A DNA stretch of 64,000 nt from positions 1-64,000 of the forward strand of contig CAZALU010000001.1 of the NCBI GenBank assembly GCA_964486075.1, in the 5' to 3' direction. The position numbers and the translations under genes are program-made. Source of the DNA: JAHIJO01 sp964486075. GTDB taxonomy: Bacteria; Verrucomicrobiota; Kiritimatiellia; JAAZAB01. Under the pieces are notes generated by a model that did no database searches, was not told where the DNA came from, and saw only the letters and a program-made list of their open reading frames with translations. Positions 1 to 8,211 of this stretch are shown here, piece after piece. Each line of letters opens with the position of its first letter. The first letter of the stretch is position 1.

Positions 1-300
1 AGCATATCCCTACAGTATCAGGCATGTGGGAACCCTAACTGCAAATGCATGGACCGAAAGCATCCGCAACGTCACGGGCCGTTTCATAAACTGTCCTATG
101 TCTACAAAGGTAAAACGGGGTGCAGATTTGTAAGGGCAGCTTGCGCGGATGAGATTATCCGCCGAGTTGCCGTTTACAAGGAATTCCGAGCTCTGATCGA
201 CAGATGGATAAAGCTATCCATTCAATCTGGGGCAATAGAGTTCTTTACCGCTGCGGCAGCTAAATCATCCAAGAGGAAATCCATCCGGAAGAAAACCTGA
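1..300 (+). CDS. DUF6788-like protein, 5'-truncated by window edge
   Basis: The reading frame is open from the first base to a stop at 298-300, so the true start lies outside the window. The visible N-terminal part carries CGNPNCKC, then HGP, then an SYVYKGKT stretch. This layout (two-cysteine knuckle, His-Gly-Pro-aromatic, short beta-strand with Gly-Lys-Thr) matches the DUF6788 family as I remember it. The C-terminal half is basic and helical. Function is unknown; such proteins often sit near transposase or integrase remnants. An internal ATG at 49 would remove the cysteine motif, so I do not take it as the start. Confidence 0.6.
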   Translation, partial: SISLQYQACGNPNCKCMDRKHPQRHGPFHKLSYVYKGKTGCRFVRAACADEIIRRVAVYKEFRALIDRWIKLSIQSGAIEFFTAAAAKSSKRKSIRKKT

Positions 301-371
301 GCAATACCTGGTGTGGTCGATCAGAAAATCCTCGGCAGAGCTGCCATGCGCCCTGACACAGGAAACTTGAT

Positions 372-1241
372 ATGAAATCGTTGCGCAATGTGGTAATCTG
401 TTCGATGTTCGCCCTTCTCTCTTCGCTATTTGTTGCATCTGCAGACGATGGCGCCGTAGAACTCACACTCGAAGCGGGCAGCAAAGCGTACATGCTGGGC
501 GACCCCGTGAGTATAACTGTCTGGATTAGGAACACTTCGCCGACCGAGACCGTGAGGACAGCCGCACTGAACGCGGGTGGAGATCCCCGCAGGTTGGCAA
601 CAGTGAAATTCCAAACCCGGAGAAAAGGCGAAGCCAACTTCACGAATATCCGGCATCCGGTACCGGAGTTTATGGCATACGAAGGCATCGTTCCGCGTGC
701 GGAATCCGTTCAACTCAATGGCGGCGAGAAGCGTTGTCTCGTTTGCGAGGTGCAGTTCGACTGGGAATTCGGCGGCGGTCCGAAGCGTCTCGTTTTCCCG
801 GTAGCCGGCATATATGAGATCCGAGCCCTCTATGCGGAAGATGGGCAGGAAACAAATGTGCTCGCATCCCGCAGTATTGAAGTGGAAATCACCGAACCGG
901 TAACTCGCCATGACAGACTGGCATGGGCGGAACTCCACGAGAACCTTAAGACACTCTGGCCGATCTACGCACCTGAAGCATACCGCTATTTTGGTCGAGA
1001 TAACCAACAGATGCGGACGAAAATCAGCAACTTTGTGCAGAACCACAAGGGCAGTAGGTATTCGCGAATGGGGGAACTCTTCCAAGCATATGCGGGTTAT
1101 CTCGATGCCGCCAATGCCGACGCACGGGAAACATACTGGGCACAGATCGAAACTCTGTCTCAAGACAAGACCTTCGCACTGGCACCCAAGGCTCGGGAAG
1201 TACGTCTTCTTCACAGGCCATCAAGCTCAACGGAGAAATAA
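372..1241 (+). CDS. Secreted hypothetical protein with Ig-like N-terminal half
   Basis: Encodes 289 residues. The first 24 form a clear Sec signal peptide (basic start, hydrophobic core, cleavage after VASA), so the product is exported. Residues ~28-170 are beta-rich, with a pattern (GDPVSITVWIRNTS, then YEIRALY) like the Ig/intracellular-proteinase-inhibitor-like folds of secreted bacterial proteins. The rest is helical with Trp/Tyr-rich segments. An AGGA lies a few bases upstream of the ATG. I do not recognise a named family. No partner gene is close: the next gene starts 236 bp downstream, and a short G/C hairpin lies in that gap near 1410-1425. Confidence 0.6.
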   Translation: MKSLRNVVICSMFALLSSLFVASADDGAVELTLEAGSKAYMLGDPVSITVWIRNTSPTETVRTAALNAGGDPRRLATVKFQTRRKGEANFTNIRHPVPEFMAYEGIVPRAESVQLNGGEKRCLVCEVQFDWEFGGGPKRLVFPVAGIYEIRALYAEDGQETNVLASRSIEVEITEPVTRHDRLAWAELHENLKTLWPIYAPEAYRYFGRDNQQMRTKISNFVQNHKGSRYSRMGELFQAYAGYLDAANADARETYWAQIETLSQDKTFALAPKAREVRLLHRPSSSTEK

Positions 1242-1477
1242 CGCGCTGCGGACGACGCTCCGTTACAGCGGTGTGCCGCCGGTTAAGGTTGCGAGTTCAC
1301 GGTCGTGGTTCGTTGCCAATGCGGCAAAGACGAGAATAACTGTAAAAAGTGCAAACAACAAAGAATGCTGAAGATTGCCGTCCTTAAAGTACGGATTGGC
1401 TACGGATGGGGGTCAGAGAAGCCCCCGAAATAGAACTTTACACGCGGGTTTTCAGTGACGTTGGGTGACTACACGCT

Positions 1478-3418
1478 ATGCCAACTACTGCCATCAAAGC
1501 CATCGCCTTGATCGTCTTGGGCCTGCTGGTCTGCGCCGCCGCGTCGGCCGCAGAAGACCTGGCCCTGAAAGTCACGGTCAACCGGACCCAGGTCTACCTG
1601 GGCGAATCGTTCATCCTGGAAACAAAGGTCACCGGCTCCAGCCAGCCGGGGGAGCCAGACCTGTCCCAGATCGCGAACTGCCGGATCAAGCCGCTCGGCA
1701 GCCGCAACATCAGCAATTATAGCATCACCATCATCAACGGCAAACTGGCGAAACAAGGCTTCACCGGCCGCATGGCGAGCTATGAAATCACGCCGCTTGC
1801 CGCCGGGTCGCTGACGGTTGGGCCCGTCTCGGTCGTCGTCGGTGGACGCACGCTAGTGGAGCCGGGCCCGACCGTGACTGTGACCGATATTGAAAAACAG
1901 GACCTGGTCCTGATCTCCGTCACGTCATCCCGCGAAACCGTTCTCGTCGATGAACAGTTTGATGTCATCCTCCGGATCCTGATCCGGCGCCTGCCGGCCC
2001 CACACGAGAATACGGAACCGCTGTTCACCGACAATCCGCCCGACCTGTCGGCCCCCTACCTTGACGGCGAGGGACTGAACGGACTGACAGCCCCCGATCT
2101 CCAGCGCATCCTGCATAATTGCCTGGTGTCGGACCGTAACCAGCCGGGCTTGGCCATCAATAACATCACGGTTGCTTCCAGCCCGTTTGATTTCGGGAGC
2201 TTGTTCCAGGGCCTGTCCGGCGAAAGCCGTAAGGCGCGTTTCGCCTTGAGCCGCCGGATAGCCAATCAGGACGGTAAGTCGTATTTCGAATATAGCCTCA
2301 GCTTGCCCTTTACGCCCAAAGACGAAGGTAATTACGTGTTCGGCCCGGTGGTGTTTAAGGGCAGCGTGCCGGTCGAGGTTACCGAACAAGGTCATGCGCG
2401 GGGCGTCCCGGTTTTTGCCGTCGGACCCGCCGGCACGGTCCGGGTCGTTCCGCCGCCGGAAGAGGGTCAGCCGCCGTCGTTCAGCGGCGCCCTGGGGACC
2501 AATCTGACAATAGCGGCGGCCCTGGATACCACCTCGGGCAACATCGGCGACCCGCTGCGGCTGACCCTGACCCTTTCCGGCCAGATCCGGTTCGACAAGA
2601 TGCTGCCCCCGAAGCTTGCTCTCCAGACAAATATTGTCCAACGCTTCGATGTATACGATAACACCGTGCAGACGATTCAGGGAACTAATCAGCGCCAGTA
2701 CGTTTATACTCTCCGCCCGACTCATGCCGGATCTTTCGATCTGCCGCCGATCGAAGTGTCCTTCTATGACACCCAGGCCCGGAGCTATAAGACGGCCTAT
2801 ACCCGGCCGATTCCGCTTGTCATCCAGCGCGGAACGGAAGTGACGGCCGGCCAGATTCAAGGCCACACCAATCGACCCCGGGAACAGAAGAAAGAATTCG
2901 ACCTGGCGGCGGAAAAACCGGCGTCCATCCGGGCCGTAACGGAAGGGGCCAGGCCCGGCAACCTTTTAGGCAGACCATGGCTGCTGACACTCGGCGCGAC
3001 GGGTCCGGCCATGTATCTCATGGCCGTCTTGGGTGGATTGGTCCGACAACACAGCGGACAATGGAAACTGACCGCCCGGCGGCGGAAGGCCCTGGCTTCC
3101 GCCCGGCGGCGCCTGCGCGCGGCCGAACGTCTGGCCCGGAAAGATCCGATCAAGTCAGGCCGGGAAATCCGCGCCGGCATCTGTCAATACTTGGCGGATC
3201 GCCTTGAAGCGCCCTCGGCCTGCCTCACGCCATCCGACGCCCGCCGCCGTCTGGCGGACGCCGCTGTCTCGGCATCCGTAATTAACAGCCTGGTCGTTAT
3301 TTTTGAGCGCCATTTTAACGCCGGTTTCTCGAAGCAGGCGCCCGGTCACGACCTGAATAACGATATTAACCAGACCCGGAATCTCCTGGAAAACATTGAT
3401 CGGGAAACAAGGGAATGA
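1478..3418 (+). CDS. batD: BatD family protein (Bacteroides aerotolerance type)
   Basis: Encodes 646 residues: signal peptide ~1-24 (ending AASA), tandem Ig-like beta domains through ~480 with the conserved opening VNRTQVYLGESF, one membrane segment at ~497-520 and a basic cytoplasmic tail. This is the architecture of BatD/oxygen-tolerance proteins, periplasmic components of the Bat system, which normally also has the VWA-domain proteins BatA/BatB and the TPR protein BatE. Here BatD overlaps the next reading frame by ATGA (3415-3418), and a BatE-like TPR protein follows. No BatA/B or MoxR is seen upstream. Family call is firm; role in oxygen or envelope stress is by family only. Confidence 0.8.
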   Translation: MPTTAIKAIALIVLGLLVCAAASAAEDLALKVTVNRTQVYLGESFILETKVTGSSQPGEPDLSQIANCRIKPLGSRNISNYSITIINGKLAKQGFTGRMASYEITPLAAGSLTVGPVSVVVGGRTLVEPGPTVTVTDIEKQDLVLISVTSSRETVLVDEQFDVILRILIRRLPAPHENTEPLFTDNPPDLSAPYLDGEGLNGLTAPDLQRILHNCLVSDRNQPGLAINNITVASSPFDFGSLFQGLSGESRKARFALSRRIANQDGKSYFEYSLSLPFTPKDEGNYVFGPVVFKGSVPVEVTEQGHARGVPVFAVGPAGTVRVVPPPEEGQPPSFSGALGTNLTIAAALDTTSGNIGDPLRLTLTLSGQIRFDKMLPPKLALQTNIVQRFDVYDNTVQTIQGTNQRQYVYTLRPTHAGSFDLPPIEVSFYDTQARSYKTAYTRPIPLVIQRGTEVTAGQIQGHTNRPREQKKEFDLAAEKPASIRAVTEGARPGNLLGRPWLLTLGATGPAMYLMAVLGGLVRQHSGQWKLTARRRKALASARRRLRAAERLARKDPIKSGREIRAGICQYLADRLEAPSACLTPSDARRRLADAAVSASVINSLVVIFERHFNAGFSKQAPGHDLNNDINQTRNLLENIDRETRE

Positions 3419-3573
3419 AGAAGAGCAAGACGGGTGGAGCGTTATCCCTAACGCGCTTCCGATCCGTGCATCGCGTTGGAATGTTACCGGAAACACAAGA
3501 TATGAAAGCGAATAATAAATCGCTGGAAAACCAAAAACCGTTGAACCGTGAATCATGCCGGGGTTTTCTATTT

Positions 3574-3607
3574 ATTCTTCCGTGTCATTCCGTGTATTCC
3601 GTGGACA
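3574..3607. repeat. Dispersed TTCCGTGTATTCCGTGG-type repeat
   Basis: Contains iterated TTCCGTGT/TTCCGTGG words. Degenerate forms of the same motif occur near 23751-23775 and 23887-23915, and 'ttatccgtgaaatccac' at about 59806-59822. It looks like noncoding spacer sequence lying in front of the BatE-like gene, which is one reason to place that gene's start at its 3' end rather than at the upstream in-frame ATG. Confidence 0.45.
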
Positions 3608-4236
3608 ACCTCCGGGCTCTTCTTCTCTTCTTCGCCATCCTGCTTGCGTCCGCATTCTCCGCCCCGGCTCTCGATTCTTCCGAGCTGAGCTTTACCTGGA
3701 ACGAGGCCAATGCGATCATGGCCGCAGCCAAAGCCCCCGAGGATTTTCTTGACGCGGCTCGAGTCTACCAGAAGCTGGTTGACGCCGGAGTCCGCAATGG
3801 TCCCCTCTTCTATAACCTGGGTACGGCGCTCTTACAGGCCGGTCGGTATGACAACGCTCTCGACGCCCTGGCCCGGGCCGAACGTTACCTGGGCGCCCAG
3901 CCGGATATCCGCCGGAACATGGGCATTGCCCTGGCCCGGAAACAGAAGACACCGGCCGCCGCCTGGCCCTGGTATCGCATTCTGCTGTTCTGGCATTTTA
4001 TGCTGGCCGGCGCCACGCGCGCGATGATCACCGTGCTGGCCTTTACGCTGTTCTGGCTGAGCCTGACCCTGCTCCGCCTGGGCCCGCGGCGCGGGATGAA
4101 CACCCTGGCGATACTGTCCATCCTGGCCTGCATCGCCTTCGGATCCAGCGTTGTCACCACCGTCTATCAGGAGTTGACGGCCCGGCGTTATACTCTGGAT
4201 ATTCCATTCACCCCCTCGTCGACTACCCGGCCCTGA
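3601..4236 (+). CDS. BatE-like TPR membrane protein
   Basis: Read from the GTG at 3601 this gives 211 residues. They comprise a signal peptide (hydrophobic run LLLFFAILLASAFSAPA), a TPR-like block (~residues 20-110, with YNLGTALLQAGRYDNALDAL typical of a TPR helix pair) and two membrane helices near the C-terminus. The frame is open back to an ATG at 3415 that overlaps the batD stop, but the extra ~62 residues read through repeat-like spacer DNA and would bury the signal peptide. BatE proteins are the TPR members of the Bat system; this one is short and lacks the SH3-like end often present. Start choice is uncertain. Confidence 0.6.
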   Translation: MDNLRALLLFFAILLASAFSAPALDSSELSFTWNEANAIMAAAKAPEDFLDAARVYQKLVDAGVRNGPLFYNLGTALLQAGRYDNALDALARAERYLGAQPDIRRNMGIALARKQKTPAAAWPWYRILLFWHFMLAGATRAMITVLAFTLFWLSLTLLRLGPRRGMNTLAILSILACIAFGSSVVTTVYQELTARRYTLDIPFTPSSTTRP

Positions 4237-4459
4237 ACGGAACTATTGCTGCAATAACCAGCCCTTTGGCTTTGAAAAAAATACACTCTTCCGATAGCTC
4301 GTCATTTCTGACCCTTTGGCCGCCTATAGATGCTCAGGTAATTATCTTCATAAAATCAAAGAACCCGTCTCAGCCGTCGCGCCAGTGAGGAAGCGCGTTA
4401 GGGAGAACGAGCTCCACCTTTCAGACTGATGGATTGCGATAAAATATTCGTATTCTTGC

Positions 4460-4492
4460 TTGACACCCGAATAAGATAGTAATAGATTACTA
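4460..4492 (+). promoter_or_regulatory. Promoter with palindromic TetR operator
   Basis: TTGACA at 4460-4465 and TAGATT at 4483-4488 are 17 bp apart, a good sigma-70-type pair. The perfect palindrome TAGTAATAGATTACTA (4477-4492, 7-bp arms, 2-bp centre) covers the -10 element. It is the expected operator for the TetR-family gene that begins four bases later. The predicted transcription start falls at or within a base or two of the ATG, implying a leaderless mRNA; no Shine-Dalgarno is visible. Confidence 0.65.
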
Positions 4493-4495
4493 ACT

Positions 4496-5110
4496 ATGAA
4501 AGACAAGAAATCACACCAACGCCTTCGGGCGTATGAGCGCAAAAGGGTGACGGTCCAAGCCATCATCGAGCTGGCAGCAGAGCAGAACCCCGCCGAAATC
4601 ACCACCACGGCCATGGCCGAACGCATGCACATAACCCAAGGTGCGCTGTTCCGGCATTTCGCCAGCAAGGATGCAATCTGGCAGGAAGTTATGAAATGGG
4701 TAGCCGCTAATTTGATGGCGCGCCTGGACACGGCTGCGCAGATGGCGAAATCGCCTCTCAAAGCCTTGGAGGCAGTCTTCCTGGCCCATATTGATTTCGT
4801 GGTTCAGTACACCGGCGTGCCGCGCATATTATTCGGAGAACTCCAACGCGCCGCTGATAGCCCGGCCAAACGCGTAGTACGCACGCTGCTCGCCCAGTAC
4901 GGCAAACGCCTGCAAACGCTCATCGAACAAGGCAAAGCGCAGGGTGAATTGACGCCCGAGCTCGATATCGAAACCGCTGCAACGTTGTTCATTGGAACGA
5001 TTCAAGGCTTGATCATACAGTCATTGCTAACCGGGCAAAGCGGGAGTGTGCGAGCGCAGGCACCCAAGGTCTTCGCTATATACCTCCGCGGCATAAGGAG
5101 AGTGCGATGA
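4496..5110 (+). CDS. TetR/AcrR family transcriptional regulator
   Basis: Encodes 204 residues. The N-terminal ~60 form a TetR helix-turn-helix (AAEQNPAEITTTAMAERMHI, then GALFRHFASKDAIWQEV, the hallmark recognition-helix region). The C-terminal helical domain should bind an inducer, identity unknown. It opens a five-gene efflux operon and overlaps the next gene by ATGA. A palindrome over its own -10 box suggests it represses itself and the operon. By analogy with other TetR-led efflux operons, release would follow binding of a toxic compound. Confidence 0.85.
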   Translation: MKDKKSHQRLRAYERKRVTVQAIIELAAEQNPAEITTTAMAERMHITQGALFRHFASKDAIWQEVMKWVAANLMARLDTAAQMAKSPLKALEAVFLAHIDFVVQYTGVPRILFGELQRAADSPAKRVVRTLLAQYGKRLQTLIEQGKAQGELTPELDIETAATLFIGTIQGLIIQSLLTGQSGSVRAQAPKVFAIYLRGIRRVR

Positions 5111-6300
5111 AGCGTTTATCCATCAACGGCCGGACACTGGCGATGATCGGCGTACTCTTGCCCCTCTTGGCCTTGTTTATTTATGTGGCTCTACGATCCG
5201 GACCCCTGGCGCCGGTTGCGGTAACTGTAACCACGGCCGAAAGTCATGCTGTCATGCCCGCGCTTTTTGGTATAGGCACCGTGGAAGCTCGCTACACCTA
5301 TCGGATTGGTCCCACGCTGCCCGGCCGCGTCAAGCAGCTTGACGTAGACGTAGGCGATGCGGTCCGGGCAGGCCAATTGTTGGGCGAAATGGATCCGGTG
5401 GACCTTGATGAGCGTGTTGCCGCGCTGGCCGCCGCCCTGAAACGCGCGCAAGCCAATGTATCGGCCACCGAGGCGCAGGCTCGGGATGCGGCGGCACGCA
5501 AGACTTATGCCGAGATACAGGCACAGCGTTACGCACAACTGCTGCAGGCGCACACAGTGAGCAAGGAAGCGTTGGACGCCAAGCAACAGGACCTGCAGGT
5601 GACCGCAGCCGGTCTTGCAGCCGCCCACGCCAATCTGGAAGCGGCCCGCCATGAACAGACGCGTCTCAACGCTGATCTTGATGCGATCATCCAACAACGC
5701 GCCAACCTACGTCTCATTGCGCCGGCAGACGGCGTGGTCGTGACGCGCAACGCGGAACCCGGCACGACAGTGGTCGCAGGCCAATCGGTTATCGAAATGA
5801 TTGATCCCAAGAGTCTGTGGATCAACGTGCGCTTTGATCAACTCAGCGCATCCGGATTGCAGGCCGGGCTTGCGAGTAGTATCGTGCTACGCTCACAAGG
5901 CGGTCGGAACCTTGCCGGGCGGGTGCTACGCGTAGAGCCGCTCGCCGATTCGGTTACGGAAGAAACACTGGCCAAGGTGATGTTCGATGCCATCCCGGAA
6001 CCGTTGCCGCCCATTGGTGAATTGGCCGAGGTCACCGTGGCCTTGCCGGCGCTGCCGGCCGCGCCGACGTTGCCCAACGCTTGTGTGCTACGGGTCAATG
6101 GTCAGCTCGGGGTCTGGCGCATCGCAAACGGCGCGCTACGTTTCACCCCTGTCAAAGTGGGCGCGAACGAACTCGACGGCCGCACTCAGATTCTCGACGG
6201 ACTCAAGCCCGGCGACCGCGTCGTTTTGTACAGCCAGCGTGCACTAACTGCTCGTCATCGCATCAAGGTCGTGACACGTCTGGCGGGAGGGACTCCATGA
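5107..6300 (+). CDS. HlyD/RND-type membrane-fusion (periplasmic adaptor) protein
   Basis: Encodes 397 residues. It has an N-terminal membrane anchor (~10-30), a split lipoyl/barrel-sandwich domain (GRVKQLDVDVGDAVRAGQLL at ~77, partner strand LIAPADGVVVTRNAEPG at ~200) and an Ala/Gln-rich alpha-hairpin between (~100-195). A beta-barrel and a C-terminal membrane-proximal domain (GLKPGDRVV) follow. It should link the inner-membrane ABC pump encoded next to the outer-membrane factor at the operon end. It overlaps both neighbours by ATGA, indicating translational coupling. Substrate cannot be read from sequence. Confidence 0.85.
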   Translation: MKRLSINGRTLAMIGVLLPLLALFIYVALRSGPLAPVAVTVTTAESHAVMPALFGIGTVEARYTYRIGPTLPGRVKQLDVDVGDAVRAGQLLGEMDPVDLDERVAALAAALKRAQANVSATEAQARDAAARKTYAEIQAQRYAQLLQAHTVSKEALDAKQQDLQVTAAGLAAAHANLEAARHEQTRLNADLDAIIQQRANLRLIAPADGVVVTRNAEPGTTVVAGQSVIEMIDPKSLWINVRFDQLSASGLQAGLASSIVLRSQGGRNLAGRVLRVEPLADSVTEETLAKVMFDAIPEPLPPIGELAEVTVALPALPAAPTLPNACVLRVNGQLGVWRIANGALRFTPVKVGANELDGRTQILDGLKPGDRVVLYSQRALTARHRIKVVTRLAGGTP

Positions 6301-7499
6301 TCAGTTTGGCCGGCCGCGACATCCAACACGCCTGGGGCAAATTTGTTTTCACGGGCGTTGGCCTGGGACTTTTGATCGGCGTAACGCTGACGATGGCCGG
6401 GGTGTATCGCGGCATGGTGGACGACGCCATGGTATTGCTCGACAACAGCGGCGCCGATTTATGGGTGGTCCAAAAAGACACCCTTGGTCCTTATGCCGAA
6501 CCATCCAGCCTGCAGGACGATCTCTATCGCGGACTTCTCGGAATGCCCGGCGTGGCTCGCGCAGCCAACGTCACTTATCTGACCATGCAGGTCCGCGAGG
6601 GTGAGCGCGATGTGCGTGCAATGGTGGTCGGCGTCTGTCCGAGTGGCGTCGGTGCGCCAGGACAACCCCGCTATCTTGTGGACGGACGACATATTACCCG
6701 GAGTCACTACGAGACCGTGGCAGACGTGACTGCGGGATTCAAACTGGGTGAACGTCTTCGAATTCGTCGCAACGATTATACCGTGGTCGGGCTGACCCGG
6801 CGCATGGTCTCTTCCGGCGGTGATCCGATGATTTTTATCCCTTTGAAAGATGCGCAGGAAGCACAATTCCTGAAGGACAACGACGCCATTGTCCAACAAC
6901 GGCGGCGTACCGCGGCCAATCCGGCCTTCAACCGCCCCGGGGTGCCGGGCTTGCTGGATGCGGTGAGCGCTTCGCAGAGCGCCAACCCGTATGTCAACGC
7001 CGTGCTCGTGCAGATCAAGCCCGGATATTCTCCCGAAGAGGTTGCCGAACCTATCAGGCGCTGGAAACGTCTGCAGGTCTACACGCGCGCGGAGATGCAG
7101 GATATTTTGATCGGCAAGCTGATTGCGACATCGGCCCGGCAGATCGGCATGTTCCTGGTGATTCTGGCCATTGTCAGCGCGGCGATTGTTGCTTTCATTA
7201 TTTACACCCTGACCCTGGGCAAGATCCGCGAGATTGCCGTGCTCAAACTGGTCGGAACCAGGAATCGAACTATCTCCGGAATGATCCTCCAGCAAGCCGT
7301 GGGGTTGGGGGTCCTCGGGTTCCTGGTGGGGAAAATCGCGGCTACCTATTGGGCTGGGATATTCCCAAAATACGTCCTCCTCCTGCCAAGTGATTCGGCG
7401 CGCGGATTCGTGGCCGTGGTGCTGATGTGTGCCCTGGCCAGCGTATTGGCCATTCACGCAGCGCTCAAAGTGGACCCTGCGGAAGCGATAGGCGGCTGA
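6297..7499 (+). CDS. FtsX/MacB-type ABC transporter permease
   Basis: Start at the ATG 6297, which overlaps the preceding stop. Encodes 400 residues: an N-terminal membrane helix (~15-40), a large periplasmic domain and three C-terminal helices in the FtsX fold (~280-395), ending in AIHAALKVDPAEAIGG, a close match to the usual permease C-terminus. The DLWVVQKDT segment is typical of DevC/MacB-like permeases. With the following ATPase it should form a type VII (MacB/DevCA-like) exporter energising efflux through the adaptor and outer-membrane factor. Confidence 0.85.
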   Translation: MISLAGRDIQHAWGKFVFTGVGLGLLIGVTLTMAGVYRGMVDDAMVLLDNSGADLWVVQKDTLGPYAEPSSLQDDLYRGLLGMPGVARAANVTYLTMQVREGERDVRAMVVGVCPSGVGAPGQPRYLVDGRHITRSHYETVADVTAGFKLGERLRIRRNDYTVVGLTRRMVSSGGDPMIFIPLKDAQEAQFLKDNDAIVQQRRRTAANPAFNRPGVPGLLDAVSASQSANPYVNAVLVQIKPGYSPEEVAEPIRRWKRLQVYTRAEMQDILIGKLIATSARQIGMFLVILAIVSAAIVAFIIYTLTLGKIREIAVLKLVGTRNRTISGMILQQAVGLGVLGFLVGKIAATYWAGIFPKYVLLLPSDSARGFVAVVLMCALASVLAIHAALKVDPAEAIGG

Positions 7500-7500
7500 T

Positions 7501-8211
7501 ATGCACAAGACTGGCATCCAGATTGAAAATTTGTACAAACGTTACGGCAAGGGCGATACCGCTGTCGACGCGCTGAAGGGAGTCAATATGCAGGTGGTGG
7601 CCGGCGAGGTGGTCGGGCTGATCGGACCCTCGGGGTCCGGTAAGAGCACCATGCTCAAGTGCCTCGGGGCAGTGATCGAACCGACCAACGGACGCATGAT
7701 TCTTGGCGATGAGGTGATCTATGACAACGGCTGGAAGATCAAGGATCTGCGCGCGCTGCGACGCGACCAGATCGGGTTCGTGTTTCAGGCACCCTACTTG
7801 ATCCCCTTCCTCAATGTTACCGACAACGTTGCGCTGCTGCCGATGCTGGCCGGGCGATCCAACGCCGAATCCCGGAAACGGGCGGTACACTTGCTGGAGG
7901 CCTTGGACGTTGCCCATCGCGCCGGGGCCATGCCGTCGCAGCTCTCCGGCGGTGAACAACAACGGGTGTCCATTGCGCGGGCGCTTGTCAATCGTCCGCC
8001 CGTGATACTTGCCGACGAACCCACCGCCCCGCTCGACAGCGAACGTGCGCTGGCCGTGATCCGCATTCTGAACCAAATGGCTCGCCAGTATGAGACGGCC
8101 GTCATCGTCGTGACGCACGATGAGAAAATTATTCCAACCTTCAAGCGCATCTATCAAATCCGCGACGGTCGCACGGAGGAGGAGGCTGGCGAAGGAAGGG
8201 CATTCGAATGA
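7501..8211 (+). CDS. LolD/MacB-type ABC transporter ATPase
   Basis: Encodes 236 residues. Walker A GPSGSGKST at 42-50, ABC signature LSGGEQQ at about 148, Walker B with DEPT at about 172 and the switch histidine in VVTHD are all present, so the enzyme should hydrolyse ATP. It starts one base after the permease stop and overlaps the outer-membrane factor gene. The sequence resembles the LolD/DevA/MacB ATPase group that pairs with FtsX-fold permeases. Cytoplasmic; drives the efflux complex. Confidence 0.9.
   Translation: MHKTGIQIENLYKRYGKGDTAVDALKGVNMQVVAGEVVGLIGPSGSGKSTMLKCLGAVIEPTNGRMILGDEVIYDNGWKIKDLRALRRDQIGFVFQAPYLIPFLNVTDNVALLPMLAGRSNAESRKRAVHLLEALDVAHRAGAMPSQLSGGEQQRVSIARALVNRPPVILADEPTAPLDSERALAVIRILNQMARQYETAVIVVTHDEKIIPTFKRIYQIRDGRTEEEAGEGRAFE

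Noticed and set aside
6459..7538. 359-codon open frame antisense to the ABC permease
   Set aside because: Lies wholly opposite a conserved permease and the start of the ATPase gene; low-complexity Gln/His/Arg-rich translation.
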